The notes under the pieces were generated by a model. It worked only from the letters and a program-made list of their open reading frames with translations, had not been told where the DNA came from and made no database searches. Positions 21,469-33,343 of a DNA stretch of 64,000 nt are shown piece by piece. The position numbers and the translations under genes are program-made. Every line of letters starts with the position of its first letter. Within the stretch, counting starts at the first letter, position 1. This DNA comes from Limonium bicolor (lineage: Eukaryota > Streptophyta > Magnoliopsida > Caryophyllales > Plumbaginaceae), in assembly GCA_023374045.1 (NCBI GenBank), contig CM041777.1, forward strand, positions 82,702,300 to 82,766,299, written 5' to 3'.

Positions 21469-24400
21469 ATGGTGTCTTCTAGCTCCAAATCGTCTCGCGT
21501 TCCTGCCAAAAGCGCCATTGTGGGCTTCAAATCGGATGGGAAATTCCGCCCGACACTCTTGAAACCTACGTCCGCTTATTCTAGTAATCGGGAACCGTTG
21601 CCCAGCATTCTGGATGTTAAGGCTTTCGATTCGCTTCTCGCGATGGTAGACGTTCCCCTGGGGACTCAGATTTTCCTTCCCTCCGAAGATTCGCATCCCC
21701 TGGATGACTTCGGCCGTGGGTACGCCGTGTATTCCGATTTCTTCTTGTGTGGGATGACGGTTCCTCCCCACCCGTTCGTGACGGGGTTTCTAATTCGCCG
21801 CTGCTGTACGCTTGCTCAGCTTCACCCGAAGGCAGTGTGTCACCTCCATGCTTACATTGCTCTTTGCGCCGAGAAGGGGGTTGCGCTTTCTGCTACGGAG
21901 TTCGTCCAGTTCTTCACTAGCAAGGTTGACTCCAACAATTTGACCATATCCGGTCGGTCCGGATATTCGCTTTTTGAGTACAAGAAGCTCGCTCACCGCT
22001 GGAGCGCCCGGTGGTTTGTCATCGTCCCACCCACCGGGAGGTATCTCGGGGTCGCCTATTGCCCCTCGATTATCAAGGGTTCCTTGCATAGTCCTACAGT
22101 ACCGAAGTCGGAGCTTACCATGTCCCGGGCTCTGAAGGCGGTGGCCGACCTTCATCCGAGCGTGGAAGACTTTTTCACCGGTCCGCGCCTGGCTTCGCTT
22201 GCGCACTCTGAGGGTAAGATTTTTCCCCTCCCCTTTCTGCTTTCTTTATCGCTTTTGCCTTGTCCCGGATTTACCTGTCTCTTTTTCGTCGCAGATTTTC
22301 CTCAGCTTGGGGCGAAGGTTGGCCCCTTTCATAGCTGGAACTGGTGTCCTTCAAGACCGGGGAAGGGAGGGTGGACTACTACGCCACCCTGGAAGCTGTG
22401 GAGGAGTCGGCTCTTCGTGAGGAAGGGGCGGCTGTTGTTGGTCGGAAGAGGTCCGGGGGCAAAGCTGATCACCTGGCAAAGAAGCCGAGACCGGCGAAGG
22501 ATGGGGAAGGGGGGTCTCCTCGGACTCCGGAGGCCCGGTCGTCTGATACTGCAAACCAACCAGGTACTTGGTACACTAGTCCAGGTTCCGGCCGTCGGGT
22601 ATTTCTTCCTCTCACGCCCGGGTCAGATCTCAATCTTAGTCCGTGGGACGAGAGAGGGCGTGCATGTGCGGTCTTATCCTTCGTGTTCCACCTGTTCTGG
22701 TCTTCTTCGTTGATTTATTCTTTCGTTGCCTTGGCTGCTACCTGCCGCTAATGTCTGGCTTCATTTTCCTGTGCTTACCTGCTTTTGTTGTTTCTCCGCT
22801 TTGCAGCTCCCGAGGCTGAGAGGCCAGGGCCAAGGAGGGAGCCGGGCGTCCCGGCGCGGGTGAGATGCCGGGCCAGCCGTCCGCTATCCAGCATCGCCAG
22901 AAGTCCCTTGCTTCGAAGGGTAAGGTGAAACACATGGCCAAAAGGACGAAGGCCTCTGACATAGTGCACCTCGATGAGTCAGGCGCTTCAGATGCGGCTC
23001 CTCGACGGGAGTCTTTGGAGAAGGCTGCTCCCTTGGGCCCGGGACTTCTCTCCCGGGGGGAGGCGTTTGCGGGATGGTGCTATGCCGGGCGCAGCCAAGG
23101 AGGTGCCCCCGGGCCCCGAGGCGATGAAGGATGCTGACATCGCCACACCGTCTTCACCTCCTTCGCCCACCAGTGGCTCTTTCTGTGGGCCTTCTGGAAA
23201 GGAGGGATGGTTCTACCACCGCGGCCAGCCTCTCCCTTTATTGCCTGTGACCGAGTCGTCTTCCTACTCTGACCTGTGGAAGGAAGCAATTCGCCGGTCT
23301 GACTCCCCCGACGGCCTCTTTGCCCCGCTGAAGACTATTACTGCAGCTAAGGAGCGGTTGAGGATTGGAGGGGGCGAGTGGATGCTATCATGCGCCACTC
23401 CTTCCCCCTAGATGACTCGCTTAATTACTTGTGGCAGGGCATCTACCGGGTGCGTGATTTGTCTTAATGTCGGTTTTGTATGTCTCTTTTGGATTTTTTT
23501 ACTCCCATTGTTTCATTTTGTACAGACGGTAGCTTTTGCCCAAAGCGTGGACGTGCACACCTGGGCCCTCCGCTCGAAGCTCTACCTCGAGGAATGCCGG
23601 GCCCGCAATGCCCAAGAGGAGTTGAGGATAGAGCGGTCCTCCAACAGCATCTTCGTTGACACTGTTGAAGAGGAGATCTCTCGGCGGGTGCGTGAGCAGA
23701 CCGCGACTATAAAGAAGGAGCTGGGCGATGCTCGCCGGGCGTGCACCAAGCAAAGCGATGAGTACGAGGAGCAGTTGAAGAGGCTGCGTGAGGAGAATTT
23801 CTCCCTCAAGGGTCAGGTCCGGACGTTGGAGACGGAAGCCGCGTCTTTAAAAAGGTGAAGTGAGTTTGCTGACGCCCAGTTGCCTGCCTTTCTGACTTAG
23901 AGTCCTTGGTGGGGCAGGCCCGAGCTTCCCACGATCAAGAGGTTGAGGGCCTTCGCGCTGAGAAGGCCGCTTTGGCGCGGGAGAAGGCGTTGCTTGCTGA
24001 GGCGAATGCTCTCCTGAAAGAGGAGTTGTCATCCTCAGAGGCAAAGACGGCGGAGGTGGCCCGGGCGGGCGCGGTTCTGACCTCCGAGAAGGAGAAACTA
24101 TCCGCCGAGCTTCTCAAGCTATCTGGGGAGCTTGCGACCTCCAGGGAGCAATGGCACTCCTCCGAGGAAAAAGTAAAGATGCTGGAGGAAGAGATTGCTA
24201 GGCTACGGCTAGAAAACTCTGAGCTGGTCACGAGAGGTGATTTTTACGTTCCCAATCATCCCCTGTTGCCCTTCTCGCCCCTTTTTTTTGATAAAAGTTT
24301 TTCTCCTTTTCTTTCTTCACTTAGGCTCGAAGCCTGGGAATCCCATTGAGGGCTGGAGAAATTGAACCTGCGGATCGACGACCTCGAGGAGGAGTTGATT

Positions 24401-24900
24401 GCCGCAAACGCTAACCGCGACCGGTACCGGGCTTATGGCCAGACCTTCGAGCAGCAGGTGGCCAGTCTCGAGGCTTACTCCCGGAAGGTGCGAGAGGACC
24501 TGGCGGCAGCAGAGCACAAAGCTTGCTCACCTGAAGGAATCCTTCACCTCTCAATGTGGGAGGATGGTAAAGGCATGCCGCCAAATTGTTTCGAGGTTTT
24601 TCACGGGTAAGGGAGAGGTTATGGATGACGGCCTTTACCGGAAGTTGTCTTTCAAAGAGGTCGCGCAAAAGACCTCCTTTTATGAGGTGCTTGAGAAGTT
24701 CGGGCGCCTTCCGGGGAGACGTGCCTTGTCCCTGGCCAGGCGTCTTTTCTTCCTCCTGGAGTACCGCGCATCAAGGGGGTGTAGGCCTCCGGTCGTCTCC
24801 CGGAAGGTCTGGGTCTTCGGAGAGTGTACAAGGGGCTGCCCCCGCGAATGTCAACACTGCACAGGAGACTTAGACCAGGGAAAATTTAGATTGATCTTAG
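21469..24900 (+). CDS. Antisense gene of Tat gypsy element: Transposase_28-like domain plus coiled coils
   Basis: This gene runs opposite to gag-pol. Exon 1 (21469-22213) encodes about 248 residues: a Ser-rich start, then a 'putative gypsy type transposon' (Transposase_28, PF04195-like) region with P-P-FV-FL, L-QLHP, FVQFF and W-RWFV motifs. Later exon-like blocks encode a basic KR segment (22344-22563), an acidic/Ser-Pro linker (22807-23449), and two long coiled coils (23526-23854 and 23901-24236, rich in Glu/Leu/Lys heptads), then a further helical part (24325-24610). Splice-like borders: 22214-22294, 22564-22806, 23450-23525, 23855-23900, 24237-24324. Phases do not all agree, and frameshifts are apparent near 22300-22340, 23065 and 24530, so this copy is probably damaged. 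Such antisense ORFs are known in Tat elements; their function is unknown. The 3' end is approximate. Confidence 0.75.
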
Positions 24901-25602
24901 CTTTCTTTCGTTTCTTTTTTTTTTGTTTGATGCTGTACATGCTTTCAATGATTAATGGAATTATTCGCCAGTTATTTCGTTAATTGATGTCATTGACCGG
25001 TCGTTTTCGATTGCGCGTGTTACCGATTGTCTTTCTTTAGTTGATTTGTTTTGCGGGCAAGACCGGTCACGCTCGAGCGACCGGTCACCTCGTTTTTATC
25101 TTAAGGACGTGACTTGGTCATTTTTGACAACTGGTCATCCCCGCCCTCGCCCGGTCGTTTTTAGTGACCGGGCGTTTCTGTTTGTTCTTTCCCTATCCTT
25201 GCTTTTGGTAGCCAAGCGATGGTACTTGCGGTTGTTCCCCTTTCTCTTTTCCCCGAGAGAGGGAGAAAGAGTTTGCAAGGGCGATTTTGCCAAGATACGG
25301 TGTGGCGTCCCACACCTAATGATTCACCCATTACAGGCGACCAGAGCTCCCAGAGTTTCTGGAGATGGGTTTTCCGTTTTTGCTCTTGTTTGAGTGCGAC
25401 AACTCATAGGAAGATTTTCCAGGGCATTGCATCCTGTAGGCATGGCCCGGGTATTTCTTTTCCAGGGCATTACATCCTGTAGGGCATGGCCCGGGTGTTT
25501 CTTTTCCAGGGCATTACATCCTGTAGGGCCTTGCCCGGGTGTTTCTTTTCCAGGATTACATCCTGTTTCTTTAGCGTTCGAATTTTTCCAAAAATAATTC
25601 CT
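24900..25602. other. Spacer between antisense gene and pol, with GACCGG motifs
   Basis: No gene is seen. GACCGGTCG-type palindromes like those of the LTR U3 recur at about 24990-25165, and a 43-44-bp tandem repeat follows (25415-25577). This is where the antisense gene and pol converge, so both 3' ends should lie here. Confidence 0.6.
25415..25577. repeat. Tandem repeat, 43-44 bp, about 3.5 copies
   Basis: Each unit begins TTTTCCAGGGCATT(A/G)CATC and ends CCCGGGTGTTTC. The last unit is truncated. It lies immediately downstream of the integrase C-terminus (minus strand). Confidence 0.9.
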
Positions 25603-26854
25603 TTATTGATGTTGACAACGCGTTACATTATCGATTTCATACATAAAATTCTTGAGGCACTCCGCGTGCCAGGAATGGGGCAACTCGTATCCCTCGACAT
25701 TCTTCAGGTGATATGAAGCTCGTCCGACCTTCTGATGAATGATGTAAGGACCTTCCCACTGGGGTTCGAGTTTTTTGGGCTGTTTAACCTCCCTCAGGAC
25801 AAGCTCGCCAGGGACAAAGCTTCGTTCCCTGACTTTGCGGTTGAAGTACCTCTCTACTTTCCTCTTGTCTTTCACCATCCGGGCAGCTACAAGGGCTCTC
25901 CTTTCTTCGAGAAGGTCTAGGTCGTCTTTCATCCCTTCATCGTTGAGTTGCTCGTCATAGGATTCGCAACGGACTGACGGGATCATAACTTCAGCACCGG
26001 GACGACTGCCTCCAGGCCGTAAGTTAACTTGAAAGGTGTTTCCAGTCGGTCCCTTTTCCGTCGTTCGGTACGACCACAAGATTTGGTGTAATAGTTCGGC
26101 CCCTCCTCCTTTCCTCCCCCCCCCTAGCTTTCTCTTCAAAGCTTTTATGATCTGCCCGTTTGCGTTATCGACCTGTCCGTTGGCTGGGGGTGTGCCACCG
26201 ACGCGAATCTTACCTCGATTTTCCATTGTTCACAAAACTCCCGGAAACTGTCGCAATTGAACTGCGTCCCATTGTCGGTTATTATGATCCTTGGCAACCC
26301 GAATCTACACACAATGTGCTTCCATACGAATTCTTGCGACCTCTTGGCTGTGATGGACACGGTTGGCATCGCTTCCACCCATTTTGTGAAGTAATCGACG
26401 ACCACATATACGAACCTGAATCTCCCGGGAGATGCTTCCGGGAAAGGGCCAATGATATCCAACCCCCACATTGCGAACGGGATTGGGATAGTATGGCCTG
26501 TTGCACGGCCGGGGGGTTATGTATCTTGCTGCCATGCTCCTGGCACCTGGCGCATTTCCGAATGTATTCCTTGCAGTGGTTTTGTATCCTCGGCCAGTAG
26601 TAGCCGAGCCTCATGATTTTGTGGGTCGTGGCTCTTTCCCCCTGGTGGTTTCCGCAAACCCCTTCATGTACCTCCTTTATAAGCTCACTTCCCTCCTCGT
26701 CCGTGACGCATCTGAGGGCGGGCCTGGCGAACGACCTTTTGTAGAGGCGTCCTTCCTCGAAAAAGAATGATGTCGCTCGTCGTTTCAAGGTCCGGGCCTC
26801 TTTATTCTCCGGGGGCAATTTCCCTTCAAGGATGTACTCCACGATCGGGGTCAT
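25603..26854 (-). pseudogene. Gypsy integrase
   Basis: On the minus strand the HHCC zinc domain (H..H at EVHEGVCGNHQG, C..C at RKCARCQ, about 26560-26700) is followed by the core: first Asp in GLDIIGPFP (near 26460) and second Asp in TDNGTQF (near 26265). The motif that normally carries the catalytic Glu reads NGQVDNANG, so Glu is replaced by Asp. The C-terminal chromodomain-free tail (about 25610-25900) has the gypsy GPY-like motif W-GPYII and ends near 25603. A frameshift separates the core from the tail near 26170-26220. The enzyme would insert element cDNA; this copy looks inactive. Confidence 0.9.
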
Positions 26855-27472
26855 CTAAGATTCTTCTGGCATGAGGGGTTCAGTCGCCAGGACCTGTGCC
26901 TCGTCTACGCTTGGGTTGGTCTTCGTCTCCAACCATACCTTACTTGGTATTCTTTCGGCCATGCTTGCTAACTTTGCTAGCGCGTCCGCTTCGGTATTTT
27001 TCATCCGAGGGAGGTGTTTCAGCTCACATCTTAAGAAGCTTGCTTTTAGCTCTTGAACCCTTTGCAAGTACCTCCAGAGTTTTTCTTCCTTCCTACCTCA
27101 TATATGTGTCGTGCTGGCGGGTGACCAGCAAGGAGTCTGAGTATATCTCCAGGTCTGTTGCACCTAGGGCGATGGCGACCTCTAGGCCTTGAATGAGAGC
27201 TTCATACTCGGCTTCGTTGTTGGTTACTTCGAACTCCAATCGGAAGGTGTAATTGATGTCCCGTCCGTCGGGAGTCTGGACTACAATCCCCGCTCCGCCC
27301 CTGTTTTGCACCGAGCGCCGTCTACCTGGATGATGAAGGGGGTGGGTGGCTTTCCCTCTTCTTGGTCGAAGCTGGTCTCCGTTATGAAGTCCGCTAGGGC
27401 TTGAGCCTTGATTGCCGTTCGTGGTAGGAAGTGGATTTCATATTGGGTGAGCTCGACTGCCCAGCTTACCAT
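26855..27472 (-). pseudogene. Gypsy RNase H, Tat-type
   Basis: The frame shows GGAGIVVQTPDG, then NNEAEYEALIQGLEVA and YSDSLLV, the acidic residues of a Tat-type additional RNase H domain (about 27100-27310). The upstream linker YEIHFLPRTAIKAQALADF (27380-27460) and the downstream KNTEADALAKLAS (about 26960-27000) are typical. Frames are broken at about 27290 and 27070. Confidence 0.85.
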
Positions 27473-28351
27473 GCGTCCCTACGCATTCGGATTATTCGTT
27501 ATTTGCTTCAGCGGCCAGTTAGTCCTTACAAGGATTCGATGCGATTGGAAATATGGGCGCAGCTTCCGGGATGCCACCACCAGAGCAAGGAAAACCTTTT
27601 CAATGTTGGTGTAGCGTCTCTCTACGGAGGTCAGGATCTTTCCTGTGTAGTAGACGGGAATCTCCTTTTTTTCGTGCTCCATGATTAGGACCGCTGCTAC
27701 CGCCCCTGATACGGACAGTAGAGTGTAGTAGAGCATCCTGGCCTGGCGCTGGGACCCCAGCTTGGTAATTCTCAGAGCATTTCTTTGATCTTTTCGAAGG
27801 CTTCTTGCATTCCTGGCCCCACTGGAACTTGCTGTTCTTCCTTAGTATGTTGAAGAACGGGATTGCCTTTTCCTGTAACTTTGAGCAGAACCTACTCAGG
27901 GCAGTGAGCCTTCCGTTGAGGGCTTGGACATCTATGATGCTTCGGGGAGGGCTGAGGTCAAGAATCGCCTGGGTCTTTTCCGGATCCACCTCTATCCCTC
28001 GTTGCCCGACGATGAAGCCAAGGAATTTTCCTTTGGTGACCCCGAATACGCATTTTTCCGGGTTTAGCTTGATTTGTTTGAATTTGTCGAGCGTGGTGAA
28101 CGTCTCTTCCAAGTCTTTCATGTGCTGCTCTTTGGACGGACTTTACACTACGTCATTCTCACGTAAGCTTCCACATTTCTCGAGAGTTGCTCCCGGAATA
28201 CCTTGTCTATCATCTCGTTGGAAAGTTGCGCCGGCATTCTTTAATCCGAACGGCATCACTTTGTAGCAGAAGATTCCTGCTGAGGTGACGAAAGAAGTTT
28301 TCTCAGAGTCCTTCTCGTTCATCTTTATCTGGTTATACCAGGAGAATGCGT
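27473..28351 (-). pseudogene. Gypsy reverse transcriptase, C-terminal part
   Basis: Reading leftward from the insertion site, the palm motifs AFSWYNQI, GIFCYKVMPFGLKNAGATFQR and a region equivalent to YVDD appear. The YVDD box is damaged by a frameshift and a stop (around 28140-28165). The thumb/connection follows (KCVFGVTKGKFLGF, GIEVDP, then PFF-LRK at about 27830-28060). A second frameshift lies near 27780. The N-terminal half lies at 46751-47476, beyond the inserted 18.4-kb element. Confidence 0.9.
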
Positions 28352-29118
28352 CCAGGTGTGGAGGGTGATTTTTCGGTATGAGGGGGGTCTATCTAAATAT
28401 GGTTCTGACTAAAAAGCCTAGATCCTAGAAATGCCATTCTGTGGAGGGTGAAAACCCGTTATTCTAGCATCCCTCAAATACCTACTAAATCGTCCGTCTT
28501 TCCCAGAAAGCATAAAGGGGAGTGCAAGTGTGCACTTCACCCGCTCTCGATGGGCTCCACGCGGACTTATGCCCTAAGGGCGGGAATGACTAGAGTCGCC
28601 ACCTAGTTTGACCTAAGATACTAGGAAGGAAGGGAAGGAGGGTTCTAAGAACCGTTAATTGACTCTGAGATTGTTGCCTATGGATAAGGCTTAGTTGGTC
28701 ATTTGCAGAGATTCTATTGTGGGTTCGCACTGGGTTACACCCCTTAGAAGTGGCAACGACCACGACTTCGGATTGGTGCACGAGGAAACCTCGGTCTCCA
28801 ATTGTCGGGATTGCCTTCTTTCAAAACCTTATTAGAGAGATTCATTTAAAAGCCAAGGATAGGATTAGGACGAGGAGAGAGAAAGAGAGTGGATGAGGCG
28901 AGCTTTTCTGTCAAGCTAGCACCCAGAAAAGGGATGGGTGAATTCGGATGAGTGTAGAATGAAATTGGGAAAAGTCTGAGGTTGAGTGAATAGACAAGAC
29001 TTGGAGTCTGATGGTTTGAAGTTTGTGGGAGCTGAAGAAGGTTTGAGAGATATGAGAGCCACCTTAGAAGGGGAAGGGTTTTTTGTTTGGAATGGGGTCA
29101 CACCCTGGGTGGGTTGCC

Positions 29119-29156
29119 TACGTACTCAACTCCCTGTTGAGATCAGACCTTACGTA
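29119..29156. other. Family B conserved hairpin (copy 2)
   Basis: TACGTA, then stem CTCAAC / loop TCCCT / GTTGAG, then ATCAGACCT and a second TACGTA, 38 bp in total. It is preceded by GGGTTGCC. The 38-bp length is kept in all copies that retain both TACGTA boxes. Confidence 0.85.
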
Positions 29157-29273
29157 GTTCAGATTTTTTTGAGTTTGGAATTTTTGATGTTTGTGGGGTT
29201 TGAAGATATTTGAGGTGTTTGAGATTTAGAATGGTTCAGAGTTTTGAGAAGTTTCAGGTTTAGGATGCTAGTC

Positions 29274-29435
29274 GTGAGACGCTCGGGTCCGTGAGACGTT
29301 TGAAACCTTGAGATGTCGAAGTCTGTGAGACGCTTGGGTCTGTGAGACGCTCGGGTCTGTGAGACGCTCAGGTCTGTGAGACATTCGAATCATTGGAATG
29401 ACAAAGTCTGTGAGACGCTCGGGTCTATGAGACAT
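29274..29435. repeat. GTCTGTGAGACGCTCGG short repeats
   Basis: Seven to eight GTC(T/C)(G/A)TGAGAC palindromic words, several of them in direct 17-bp tandem. Confidence 0.85.
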
Positions 29436-29454
29436 TTAAAGTGTAGGAGAAATT

Positions 29455-30115
29455 GAAACTGAATTGAAACTGGAGTTGAAACAGGGTTGAATGAATATTG
29501 ATTTGAATTGAAATTGAAATAAATTTGGATTTGAATGAGTTTGGAATTGAATTGAATTCGAATTAGTTGGAATTGAATTGAATTTGAATTAAATTGAATG
29601 AAGTTTTGAATTGAATTGAAGTTAGAATGAATTGGATTGAAATGAATGAAGAATTAAATGAATTAGAATTGAATTAGGCTGAATGAATTGGGTTTGAATT
29701 AAATTTGGTTTGAATTGAGTTTGGGTTGGGGTTTAGAAAACAGGTCGGGTCAAAGTTCGACCGAGTCAAAATGGGATCGAGTCAAAGTTAGGTCAAGGTC
29801 AAACTTGGGCTGGTCAAAGTTGGGTCAAGGTCAAGCTTGGGCTGGTCAAAGTGGGTCAAGGTCAAAGCGGGTCAAGGTCAAAGTGAGTCTAGATCAAAGG
29901 GGTCATGGTCAAAGTGGGTCATGGTCAAAGTTCGAGTTTGGTCAATGTTCAGGTTGGTCAAAGTTGGACCGGGTCAAAGTTGGACCAAATTAGGCCTTGG
30001 TCAAGGTTTGGGCCGGATTGGGCCTTGGTCAAGGTTTGGGCCGGATTGGGCCTTGGGTCTGAATTGGGTTTAGGCCTGAATTGGGTTTGGGTCTGAATTG
30101 GGTTTAGGCCTGATT
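29455..30115. repeat. Low-complexity block: GAATTGAA, GGTCAAAG and GGCCTGAATTGGGTTT words
   Basis: Three successive simple-repeat styles lie in this order, and again at 42890-43550. A reverse-strand version lies in the solo LTR at about 55740-56210. They create spurious ORFs (for example 29715-29993) but have no protein meaning. Confidence 0.8.
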
Positions 30116-33100
30116 TGTTATTTGGGCTTGTTGGAGAGAAATTTTGAATGAGAATGTTAGTCTATATACATATATACATATTTTAGGTGTGTGTTTTAGG
30201 GTTTAGGGGTGTCACCACCACGAGATTGGTCAATGACCCATCAGTCCAGGGGGACCCCTCTATCCTAATGGCTTGGACCTAAGGACATAGTAACTATGGT
30301 TATGACATTAATAAGCAATAAGCAAGGGGCATAAATCACAAAATAACAAAGCAAATATCTCCCAGCATACACACCTTGGAGAAGCAAAGTGAAGTGCAAA
30401 CATTATGTACAAAAATTTGGTGATTGAACACTAGCGAAAATGCTACAAGATTTCAAATTAATTTCCAAGCTCAAATGAATATGTATAAGGTGTAAAGTAA
30501 ATGCTAGAACAACATAATCCAAAACTAGCTAGAGATAACATGCTAAAAGTGTTCACGTGCAAAAATGAATTACAAAAATGAATAAGTCCTAAGACTACAA
30601 CCGAAAGTAAGAACAATAAACAAATTACGGATTAATACAAACATAGATAACAATCTTAAATAGAGAGCTGCTATGGGGGGTCGCATCGACGCCGCCTCAC
30701 TTGAGCTGATAGGATCAGCAAGAAGTGCACCAACCGTTACACGTGTTTGGAGTGGAGACCCCGGTAGTCCAAGCCTAAAGTCCCATTTTTTAGTCTTATA
30801 GCAATTTCCCGTTCCACGAGCATTATGTACATGTCAAAGAACAAAGACAAAGATATACAAGAGTAGTTAGTAATGAAATGTAAGAGGGTTGGGGTGTGTG
30901 CAATGGGATCATACGGCCCTTCTCAATGGGAGGAAAGGGGGCAATCTAATCATCTCCCACACCCCAACCGAGAACATAGAAAAGAGTTTCAAACTGCCAA
31001 CAAATGCTATGAATTGTCAAATAAATCAAACATTGGGGTTGCTACACAAATTAATTCGTCATCTTAGATTATGACTCAAACCGAAGTGCAGTATCAAAGA
31101 GATGAAGTTGCGAGTCATGTGGGATCATACCTAGAAGGGTTTATATCATTTCCCTTCTAAGATGAAAAATTAATGAGGACCCTCCAGCCAAAGAGTGATT
31201 TATCTGACAGTTATAACATAGGGCAACTATCACTCACGTCATGTTCTTATCTAAGCGCAGTGGGACAAGAAACATGCTAGTATCAAATCAGTTTCCAAAA
31301 CCAAATCAATGCGCAGGGGGCAATTAGGTATCAAAGGCAGTTGAATTAATAGTGAAGGCTGAGATGGAATTTCCAAACCCACGAGACAGTGAGCCCGAAG
31401 CACCTCAACACAGCCCATCCAAGCAAATGTGGGCCTAAATCAGTATTTGCTGCCCAGCCCATCGATTACATGTGCCTCGGTCAAAATAGAGATACCCAAA
31501 GATCAGAATAAAGGCAATGAGTTTTGTCATGGTGAGAAGTGAGATACACAGTCCATCCAACCAACAGATAGTATCAATCGACAAAAGAACCAGATACGTC
31601 AATGCGCCAAAGCCCAATAACAAAAGGGCCGTAAGTCTACCATATAAACTAGATCAATCAATCCAAAAGTGTTTATGGGTCTAAATCCCCAAAAGGCCGG
31701 AAAAGGGGAAGACCAAATCATATATTTAACAAATGATTGAGGCTAAATAGCAAAACCGACATCGGCACAAACCTCAACCTCTAACAAAATCGATTAGCTC
31801 AAACAAGAACCAGCCATCACCAGGACCGAGGAAGCCATCTATAATGCCAAATTAATCACTAACATCAACTGGGCAAAATTTTACCGACAATCAATAGATT
31901 AAGCAGAGGAAAACTGTCCAGTGGAATTCCCAAACCCACAAATATAACACGCAAGAGGGGTAATAACGAATCGGATTGCTTCTCAATGTAAACATTATCA
32001 AGCGATTGTTCAGATCTCTAGGTCCATAAGGTTGGGTATCCACCATTTTCACTAAAGCGAATTCAGTACTCGAACTGCATAATGGTATAACACTTTCGAA
32101 CACCAACATTCCTGGATTAGAGAAACATTGTAGCAAACGAGATATTTGAATCTCCAACAAATCAGGCCAAGTCAGAACACCACCACCGAACAAGGCACAT
32201 GTAAGCAAGAGAACAAACTAACCACAAGCCTCGCACAGAATTCATGGAAGTTTCGACGGAGTGAGTCCGACACTCACCATCAGGACATAGTAAGAAAGTG
32301 AGAAAGCTTACCATCCAAGAAAGTGGGCTATACCAGTGGAGATTCGACCAGTGTCCAGGTTGGGGGCATGGAATCAGATAAACCAAGTCGACCAGAGAAG
32401 GCCGGTGCTCACTTATGACCAGAACAAAACAACGGAGACGCGACGAACTCCCGATTGTGGGAAAGGCCGGAAAAACCCACGACAAGGACGGGAGTCCTTT
32501 TCTTTCAATTTTTGTTCGTTGTTTTGTTGTCGTTCAGGACGATGCCAAATCGAGGATGAAGAAACGAAAGGGAAGAGGGAATGAGGGAGGATTTTCAAAT
32601 AGGGATCAAATGAGAAAGAAAGAGAAGCATCGATCGAAATTTTTTGTGAACCATTATCAGAAAAATCGAGTGACGTCGACTTGAAGAAGGAGATGGTTGG
32701 GAGAGCAATCCCAAATGTGGGTATAGCAATCTTCAAGCATACCGTGGGATCTCTCTGTCATGGCCTTGGAATTCTCTAAGTGTGTGGCGGATGAAGAAGA
32801 AGATAGGGGCGGATGATGCAGCAGACCGTGGTGGCTGGTATCTCTTGAGAATGAAGAAGAGTGAAGATAATGAAGGAGACAGCTACTTGTTCATCACCGA
32901 GAAGAAAGAAATCCGAGAGATGGGTGTTGTCTATCGAGGGTTGAGGGAGCGGTAGAGGGTGAGAGTGTTATTTTTGCGAGAGGAAGAGGAGGCTAGGGTT
33001 TTGAAGATGGGTTAGGTTTTAATGTGAGTTTGGGCTTTGACTGAAGATTGGGCTTAAGGTAAAGTTTGGTTTGGCTGAAAAATGAGATAGGAAAAGGCTC

Positions 33101-33330
33101 ACAACAATAGAGCTTCATATAAAAATGACGGAAAGAAAACAAAAGCTATAACTTGACTCGAGGAAAATCATCAGAAACGTTAATGTTTTGTTTTTGAAAT
33201 GCTTTGAAAAAGATTATAAATGATGGTTTCGTCTTGGCACGCACGCTAATATGTTTTGAAAAAGAAAGGTGACGACCTCTCTTATTATTTCAGAATTTGC
33301 TTTATGGGGTGAGAATTTTTGGTGTCTACA

Positions 33331-33343
33331 GATGGCTCCCCTT
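33331..33343 (-). other. Family B polypurine tract
   Basis: AAGGGGAGCCATC on the minus strand directly abuts the 3' LTR start at 33330. Its GGAGCCATC part is reiterated at 36228-37060. Confidence 0.8.

Larger units (their letters stand above)
28357..33330 (-). repeat. Family B element 3' LTR (4974 bp)
   Basis: In its own orientation it starts TGTAGACACCAAAAATTC at 33330 and ends CACCCTCCACA at 28357. From the 28357 side it contains, in order, an internal copy of the PBS/LTR junction (28433-28451), an AGAGTCGCCA motif (28592-28601), the TACGTA hairpin (29119-29156), GTCTGTGAGAC repeats (29274-29435), a GAATTGAA tract (29455-29720), GGTCAAAG repeats (29740-30000) and GGGTTTAGGCCTG repeats (30010-30115). 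The remaining 3.2 kb is unique-looking, without a convincing gene. Confidence 0.92.

Noticed and set aside
21370..22206. Minus-strand ORFs of 133 and 138 codons
   Set aside because: They are shadows of exon 1 of the antisense gene, which shows a recognisable domain on the plus strand.
29715..30096. ORFs of 60-92 codons rich in Gly/Gln/Ser/Lys/Val
   Set aside because: They are translations of GGTCAAAG simple repeats, open in several frames at once; the same occurs at 43138-43525.
32162..32736. ORFs of 80-107 codons in the 5-kb LTR, repeated at 45590-46154
   Set aside because: They recur only because the LTR is duplicated; frame and length differ between the copies after indels, so there is no sign of coding constraint.
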